A stretch of 64,000 nt of DNA from Cyclospora cayetanensis (Eukaryota > Apicomplexa > Conoidasida > Eucoccidiorida > Eimeriidae), in assembly GCF_002999335.1 (NCBI RefSeq), contig NW_020312635.1, positions 151,154 to 215,153 of the forward strand, given 5' to 3'. The notes beneath the pieces are model-generated. The model was not told the DNA's origin. It saw only the letters and a list, made by a program, of their open reading frames with translations, and ran no database searches. This document shows positions 58,393 to 64,000 of the stretch, in pieces. Each line of letters starts with the position of its first letter. Position 1 is the first letter of the stretch. Made by a program: the position numbers and the translations under genes.

Positions 58393-59485
58393 ATGGCGTC
58401 CGAGCCATTCATTGACTATAAACCCACATGGGAGGTGGTTGGCAGTGACGAGCTGTGCAGTGAGTCTCCCTCGGACACTGTTCCTGAGGGGGTGGCTGTA
58501 AAGCAGAGGGGAGAGAGAGGGCGTGACGAGAAGGCGAGCAAGCACAGCGAGTTGCAGAAACAGAGACAGCAGAGTGGCAGTTCGTTACAAGTACGCTCAG
58601 TTGTGGTGGTGAATATATCATCTGCTTTAGACGGCTGTGATGATCAGCTGCTGCCTGCCACGTTCAGAGCCTTAGAGAGTGACTTAGGCTTCCACCCCTC
58701 CTTGCTGGGCTATATTACGCTCTCCCAAACTTTATACCTCTCTCTCTTTCGCCCACTTTGGGACTGCTTGGCGGACAGACACTCCAGGAAGTGGCTGCTT
58801 GCCCTTGCGACAATGCCCTGGGGCCTCATCACCACCGACCTTGGATTGGTGTCAGAATTCTGGCAAGTCAGCCAAACGGACAGATCACACCCTCACGCGA
58901 TTTTGCATGCTGAAGGTCCTCAGGCACTTACTGCATGGGTGGCCTCTTAGCTGCAACGCGGAATTGTGGCCCTACTTGGGCAGATTCGAATGCTTTGGGG
59001 CGGCGTGTGGCAGTGGAAATTGTTGCAAGCGAGGGTGAAAACACAGCGCGGGGGTAGTGCGGCTGCAGATGTTTGCACTCTATTTTGAGGGGGTAGGGGA
59101 TAGGGGGCATCGGGGGTAGTGGAGACTCTCCATCACCGATAGAGCTTGTGGTACGGGCCGTGTGTGTGTGCGTAGGTCGCCTTGCTACGCGCGTTGAACG
59201 GGGTCTGCCTAGAGAGCACCGGTCCTGTCTTCTAGAGTATTTTGGCAGAAACCTCTCGGCGTCGTAGTCTCGGATTCTCCTTTGTTTTGGTGCAACTCTG
59301 TACCAGCATGGGCCGACTTGTGGGTGGCGTTGTTACCACTACCTTCGCCCATATTGGAATTAAAGCGCTCAAGGTGAGCTGGGCTGGCAAGGCCTCGCTC
59401 GCTTTTTTTCGGCGTCAGCAAACTAAACGTCCTGCGATGCCTTTCATCCAGGCACATGGTCGGAGGCGCTGAGAGACGCCCTTAC

Positions 59486-59547
59486 ACGGACACACACACA
59501 TACACATATACACACTTACAAACACGCATACAAACGCACATACACAT
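59486..59547. repeat. CA-rich microsatellite in MFS intron 2
   Basis: A degenerate ACACA/ACATA tract inside intron 59374-59870. It is simple sequence with no coding value. Confidence 0.85.
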
Positions 59548-60125
59548 TCTGGGAGCGGAATATGCATTAAAGGGAGCGAGGAGGGCGTACTTCTATGCTG
59601 TGGAGGGCGTGTGCGACGATGCCAAAAGCTTTTTTTCTGGGAAAGCTGAAGGTTCACGTGTGTCATGCATATGCACCTTTTGCTCGGCAGAGGCTGTGCT
59701 GTTGTGTGCGGGGCTAATGTGTTGTAGCTTCGTGTGGGGGGTGGGGTAGGGCCAAATTGGGGGGCTTTGCAACTCCCTTCGCGCCTTCTGAGGGGCTCTT
59801 TGGGCAGTGGTGTTGCCGCATCATCATCATTATGCCGTCATTCCAGCTGCTTTCTTTCATTTGACTGCAGACTATCGAGCCTGCTTCATTTGCATGGGAG
59901 CTCTGAGCGCGTTTGGGGGTGTCGTCATCGCCTTTTTCTGGAGGAGATTCCCCGGAGGCGGATCTGCGGCCCAAAGGAGACGAATCTAGTGGCACCGGCT
60001 CTGACTCCCACATCTCAGACAACTGGTCAACATTCCTCAAGGACGTTCTCACGAAGTCGCTCGCCACGCTCAGTGTTCTAATCCCTCTTGTAGAGGTATC
60101 TACCTGTAGGATCCGCATGCACGCA

Positions 60126-60315
60126 TACAGACCCCAAACCCCATACACACACACTTACACCTAAGTAAACACACATATCCAAAATACACATACATAAACA
60201 TGCAGACCTAAACACATACATAAATAACCATGAAAGCCAAACACAAAACACAAATACACGCATGCATAAACGCAAACACAAAAGAACCACAGACATAAAC
60301 ACACACACACACGAC
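60126..60315. repeat. Long degenerate ACA/CATA tract in MFS intron 3
   Basis: About 190 bp of A/C-rich degenerate repeat (ACACA, CATAAACA, AAACACA) in intron 60096-60640. Minus-strand translation gives spurious Cys/Val/Leu-rich frames. Confidence 0.9.
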
Positions 60316-62096
60316 GTCTTCGGCAGGGTCTTATGTAGAGCACCTTTTTTGAGAGCCTAACACCAGGGGAGAGGGATTAGTGTAGGCTTCCTGTAGGGGC
60401 CTTCTATGGCGCAGGGGGCCACAAGTGCTTCCTAAGCTTGATTTCGAGGGGGCAAACGCTGTGTGTGCTGGGATCCAGATGGAAGCAGCGCCTCGTTTTG
60501 CGCAAGTGCTGCTGCGTGGATGATGGATAAGGGAAATAGCTGCGGCGCGAGCCCAGGCAACTTGCATACGCGCGTGAAAGCGTTTTTGTGTGTTGATGGC
60601 GGCCCTTGCTGCTACTGTGCGTGTGGAATGCCATGCGCAGGGTCTTGTGGGTACGATTCCCTGGTCAGCGTTTAGCTTTAACAGTATGTCTTTCCAATAC
60701 TGCAGCGTGTCTGACCTCAAGGCAGCGTACATCATGGGGGGCGCTTCTCATCGGCTCCGCTGTCTCGGGGGTTTTCGGAGGCTTTCTTGGCGATCGGCTC
60801 TTCCATTGGTCCCCTGGACACAGACGGCCTCTTGTTGGTGAGTTCTGGGAAGCAGGAATCGCAAAATACGCTTTTTCGAGGCCACGCCGATTCTCTAGGA
60901 TGCCACTATGCGTGCTGTCTCTAAGCGTCTTTGAAGGCTGCATGCATGCATACTTGCATACTTGCCAAACTGCCGGCAGGTGTAGTATGTACGATCTCTC
61001 AAATGTCCCTCTCTTGCTTTGCCTTTGATAATACTGCCTTGCTGACGTAAGCCAGCCTCCTTCCAGATTATGGCCATGTGCAATTTCAAAGCTTTAAAAG
61101 GCTTCCTTGATGCGGGGCTCCTTTCTTTCTCTCGTTGTGCTTAGTTTCCGCGTTTTCCTGCCGCCCCTCCCCCTTTCCCCTGTGGCATGTGCACATCTTT
61201 CTTCCCCTCACTCACCCTTTGCAGGTCAGTTCGCGATGGCGATTCGGGTTCCCGTGTTGGTGGTTGCGTACTTGGTAATTCCCAAGGAAGAAACCGCCTT
61301 TGCGATTTGCATGATCTTGGCGCTCATTATTGGCCTATCCTCGATGGCGGGCGTTGCCGTTAACCGACCGATTCTTGCAGATGTTGTCAGGCCCAACCAC
61401 AAGGCAACCGTCTTCGCACTGGTAGATCCTCCTTTCGAATCTCGTGAAGAGCGCCTTACCGAGGCTCTCAAGGAGTTGCAGGCAAACAAGAGTGACTCCC
61501 TGAGTGACGAAGGTATCTCGCACAAGCTAAACTCGCGGTTTGCGGCTCTGCGCCCCGCATGTAAAAGTAGCTTCCTTTACTAGGAATGCCACATAAAGCT
61601 GTCATCGCGCATTTGCTCATTGTTCTGTTGCCTGCTTCCGCCCTGGATGCAGACTGTCGCAGTTGAGGGCAGTGGGGCAGCGATCTTGGGTGCGCCTCTC
61701 GTGGGCTATTTGGCAGAGCATTCGTTCGGGTATGTGCGGACGACCCGATTAGTTGCGGAAATGCTAGAGCAGCTTCGCATGGGAGACGCCGACGCCCTTG
61801 CCAACGCCCTTGTCTTCCTCACCGTTATCCCCTGGTCTATCTCGTTCCTGCTTTACGGCTTGTTGCACCTCGTTTACGGTCAGTGCATCATACACACAGA
61901 TATACAAACACAGATTTCCCAGACACACACTTCTATGCACGCAGACACATTTACACATAAACGCCATAAGACCCTACGATATGTGTACTTTTATGTGTTT
62001 TTTCGTATTGTTCCTTGTGGGCTTCGCTGACACTGTGCTTGTGTTCACCTTCTATGATGGGTATGTGTATATTCACGTACGTAAATAGATGGACAC

Positions 62097-62176
62097 ATGT
62101 GTATATGTATATATATATATACGTGTGTACGTATACATATGTTATGTATATGCATATATATATATATATGTATACC
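62097..62176. repeat. TATA/GTATA microsatellite in MFS intron 6
   Basis: An alternating TA/TG tract within intron 61879-62201, ending about 25 bp before the last exon's acceptor (CTATTAG). Confidence 0.9.
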
Positions 62177-62299
62177 TATCTGTGCATGCTTCTGCTATTA
62201 GGCTGCGATCAAGTGGCAATGAATGCTATGGTGGCCAAAGAGTACCACCCCGAGGAGCAGGACTATGACCGCGAGAGTGAAGACTCAGAGAGAGAGTAG

Positions 62300-63420
62300 C
62301 AGCTGCTTGACGAGCAGGGAACAGATGTACTTCCTGCAGAAGCTGTTTTCTCAGGTTTCACGAATATAATGCCACCCGATAGTGGTGAAGACTCCCCTCT
62401 CGGATCGCCGCTCCCGCCGCGCAGTGCCTAGAGATCCTTAAGTCCTAGCGAATGAGCGATCCAGAGCGCGACACAACGACCCTCGGCGCAAGACCGAATG
62501 CGAGGCGCCCAAACAGAAATCACCAGGGAACAAAGCGGCTTTGCCAGTGCAAACAACTCCTACTGTGCAGAGTGTTCAGCAGCAGAGCCGATTGCCGAGC
62601 CAGGTGCCTTCGCAAGGCAAGGTCTCCGGTAAAAAACCGCGTGTTACTTAAGACGTTGCTGTAGGTCTGGGCGCACTAGTGTGTACCAGAGGGGAGAACT
62701 ATTGGCTGGCCGCGTGCAGCTAGCCACGGAGGAGAGGCTGAGGGGGCATCAGCTAAGTGTAGCTAAGTACCTCTTGGGGAAGGATTGAGGACGCTGGCAA
62801 CTGAGTCGGCCCTCATATGTGTAGGTTGTTTCTTAAGAGGCTGCAACCGAAAGACACAGGGGCCTGAGTCTTTTCCCTGCGGCTGCTTCTGCCAAGGAGA
62901 CGCATCGAAGGGCCCCTCGCTCCCCCTTCATGCCGCTCTAGCGGGTGATGAGGGGGGGCCTGTTCTTCCTTTAGCACTGCGCAAAAGCAGTTCCATCCAG
63001 GTTGACGCCACCCCAACCACCTTAAAATGTTTTCGCATTCTGAAATCAGTAAGGCTGTGGCGGGTAGCTACTAAACCGTCGCCGACCCCAAAGATTTGGG
63101 TTGCCCAAATTGGCCAAACATTCGGCTGGCTGCTTCCTAGGGGTGAAAAGCTACAATGTGACAAAAAGCTAGCTATAGGTACTATGCGTCTTGCCAGCTA
63201 AGGCAAGCCAGGTAAGGAGTTCATTAGAGAAGATCTTTGCTAATTCGGCGGGGGCCAGCCCATCGTGTGACTTCCCGCTAGCTGGCCGGCCTGCTCAAGC
63301 ATGCGGGCCTACTGTGAGGGCGTTTCTGTGCCTGTCTCCACGAGAGCCTCCTTCCCGTGTTTGTGATTGGTGCGAAGAAGCCGTGCTTGCTTGCCCCTGC
63401 GGCGGAGGGCTCGCCTTGCT
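62300..63420. other. 3' flank of the MFS gene, no supported gene
   Basis: A plus-strand frame at 62785-63201 (138 codons, Cys- and Gly-containing) has no recognisable domain or good start context. It may be a non-coding open frame. Confidence 0.4.
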
Positions 63421-63664
63421 GCTGTTGCAGAGACACCTCCGCTAGCAGCAGCAGCACTAGTGGCAGCAGAGAAGGCGCCGCCAGCAGCAGCCCAGCCGCA
63501 CGGAGATTTGTAGGTGTCCCTCGATGTACTATTTTCCAGACAGCTGTTGCAGAGACACCTCCGCTAGCAGCGGCAGCACTAGTGGCAGCAGAGAAGGCGC
63601 CGCCAGCAGCAGCCCAGCCGCACGGAGATTTGTAGGTGTCTCTCGATGTACTATTTTCCAGACA
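63421..63664. repeat. 122-bp tandem duplication
   Basis: Two units, 63421-63542 and 63543-63664, both beginning GCTGTTGCAGAGACACCTCC, differ at only about three positions. Period 122 is not a multiple of three, so any coding frame shifts between copies. Each unit holds CAG-rich sequence and ends ATTTTCCAGACA, an acceptor-like site. Confidence 0.9.
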
Positions 63665-64000
63665 GAAATGCGGGGGCCCGTCAGTTTCTGTCGTTTGGAG
63701 AGGGCAGGGTGAAGCTATCCGCAGTCGACACCCTTGAGGAAAGCGGGGTCCATTCCGTCGCACCCTGCGGCGGCTGAGGGCCGTGTTGTGTGATCGATCT
63801 AAGGGGCTGCAGCATAGCAGCACGGGGAGAAATCTTCGCCTCGAGGGCACCCAGCATGCAGCAGGACGTCCCCAGAGCCTCGCTCTCGCGCGCCAGCTGC
63901 TGCACACCCTACAAGAGGCAAGCACACAAATTCCGCAACACAGCGCTACATCGTAAACCGCCATCAGCACGCTCCTAGATCGAGAATGCTGCGCACGTCG
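63665..64000. other. Right edge, no supported gene
   Basis: GC-rich sequence of the gene-rich type. A minus-strand frame runs 63970 to 63278 across the 122-bp repeats but is Cys/Arg/Ser-biased without a domain. It could be part of a gene that continues beyond the window. Confidence 0.35.

Larger units (their letters stand above)
58393..62299 (+). pseudogene. Major facilitator superfamily transporter, disrupted as written
   Basis: Seven exons: 58393-58866, 59176-59373, 59871-60095, 60641-60837, 61225-61421, 61653-61878 and 62202-62299 (about 537 codons). Family resemblance is to plant/protist MFS proteins: RALNGVCLESTGPVF, SILAETSRRRSLG, GRLVGGVVTTTFA, ACFICMGALSAFGGVVIAFF, QGLVGTIPWSAFSF, GSAVSGVFGGFLGDRL, VAVNRPILADVV, GAPLVGYLAEHSFGY and a charged tail. 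It would be a multi-pass solute transporter; substrate unknown. Lesions: TAG at 59233-59235 where relatives have Gln; exon 3 starts in one frame (membrane helix) and finishes in another, the shift lying near 59940-59965; a run of six G at 60736-60741 in exon 4 needs five to keep frame. All other junctions are in phase, so decay is recent, or these are sequencing errors. Confidence 0.75.

Noticed and set aside
60078..60343. Cys/Val/Leu frames on the minus strand
   Set aside because: Translation of the ACA repeat in an MFS intron.
1..64000. CRISPR arrays, bacterial operons, IS elements, tRNA or rRNA genes
   Set aside because: None seen; the spaced repeats are simple trinucleotide or tandem duplications and the genome is eukaryotic. 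tRNA genes could be missed by eye.

Overview
The window looks like nuclear DNA of an apicomplexan coccidian, most likely an Eimeria species. The evidence is dense CAG/CTG trinucleotide arrays that run through coding sequence as poly-Gln, poly-Ala and poly-Ser tracts, many-exon genes with GT-AG introns, an ApiAP2-type transcription factor, and a secreted PAN/Apple-domain protein of microneme type. No bacterial features (operons, Shine-Dalgarno sites, IS elements) were seen. The sequence alternates between repeat-rich, GC-richer, gene-dense blocks (about 1-10.5, 16.4-36 and 58-64 kb) and AT-richer, repeat-poor, gene-sparse blocks (about 10.5-16.4 and 36-58 kb). This matches the banded R/P segment organisation described for Eimeria chromosomes.

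Layout. 1-2239 (-): 3' part of a long disordered Ser/Ala/Gln-rich protein that runs off the left edge. 3303-5154 (+): CWC27-like spliceosomal cyclophilin. 5889-9572 (-): ApiAP2 factor with two AP2 domains, each split by an intron. 10.5-16.4 kb: gene-poor, with decayed Ty3/gypsy reverse transcriptase/RNase H fragments on the minus strand. 16499-27708 (-): at least a dozen exons encoding an SHPRH-like SNF2 helicase/E3 ligase (split SNF2 core, PHD, RING, helicase C). 28531-32110 (+): two-exon ZW10-like tethering/kinetochore protein, divergent from SHPRH. 32326-36134 (-): three-exon Gln-rich coiled-coil protein with a compact conserved-looking C-terminal domain. 36497-36784 (+): small possible secreted protein. 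38896-43296 (+): multi-exon coiled-coil protein in the gene-poor block. 45.1-46.1 kb (-): second Ty3/gypsy relic. 49950-51377 (+): single-exon PAN/Apple protein. 52.9-54.4 kb (-): probable integrase relic. 57008-57065: perfect 27-bp inverted repeat. 58393-62299 (+): seven-exon MFS transporter that is disrupted as written by an in-frame TAG and reading-frame shifts. 63421-63664: tandem 122-bp duplication.

The genes are a mixture of nuclear housekeeping functions (splicing, chromatin/ubiquitin, transcription, vesicle or kinetochore tethering) and parasite-specific ones (ApiAP2, PAN/Apple). They do not form a shared pathway or operon. Exon models were built by hand from splice-site consensus, reading phase and family resemblance. 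Most junctions quoted are phase-consistent, but none has transcript support. I found no convincing novel multi-gene system. The strongest oddities are the broken transporter, the perfect hairpin, the retroelement relics confined to gene-poor blocks, and the unassigned C-terminal domain of the 32-36 kb coiled-coil gene.
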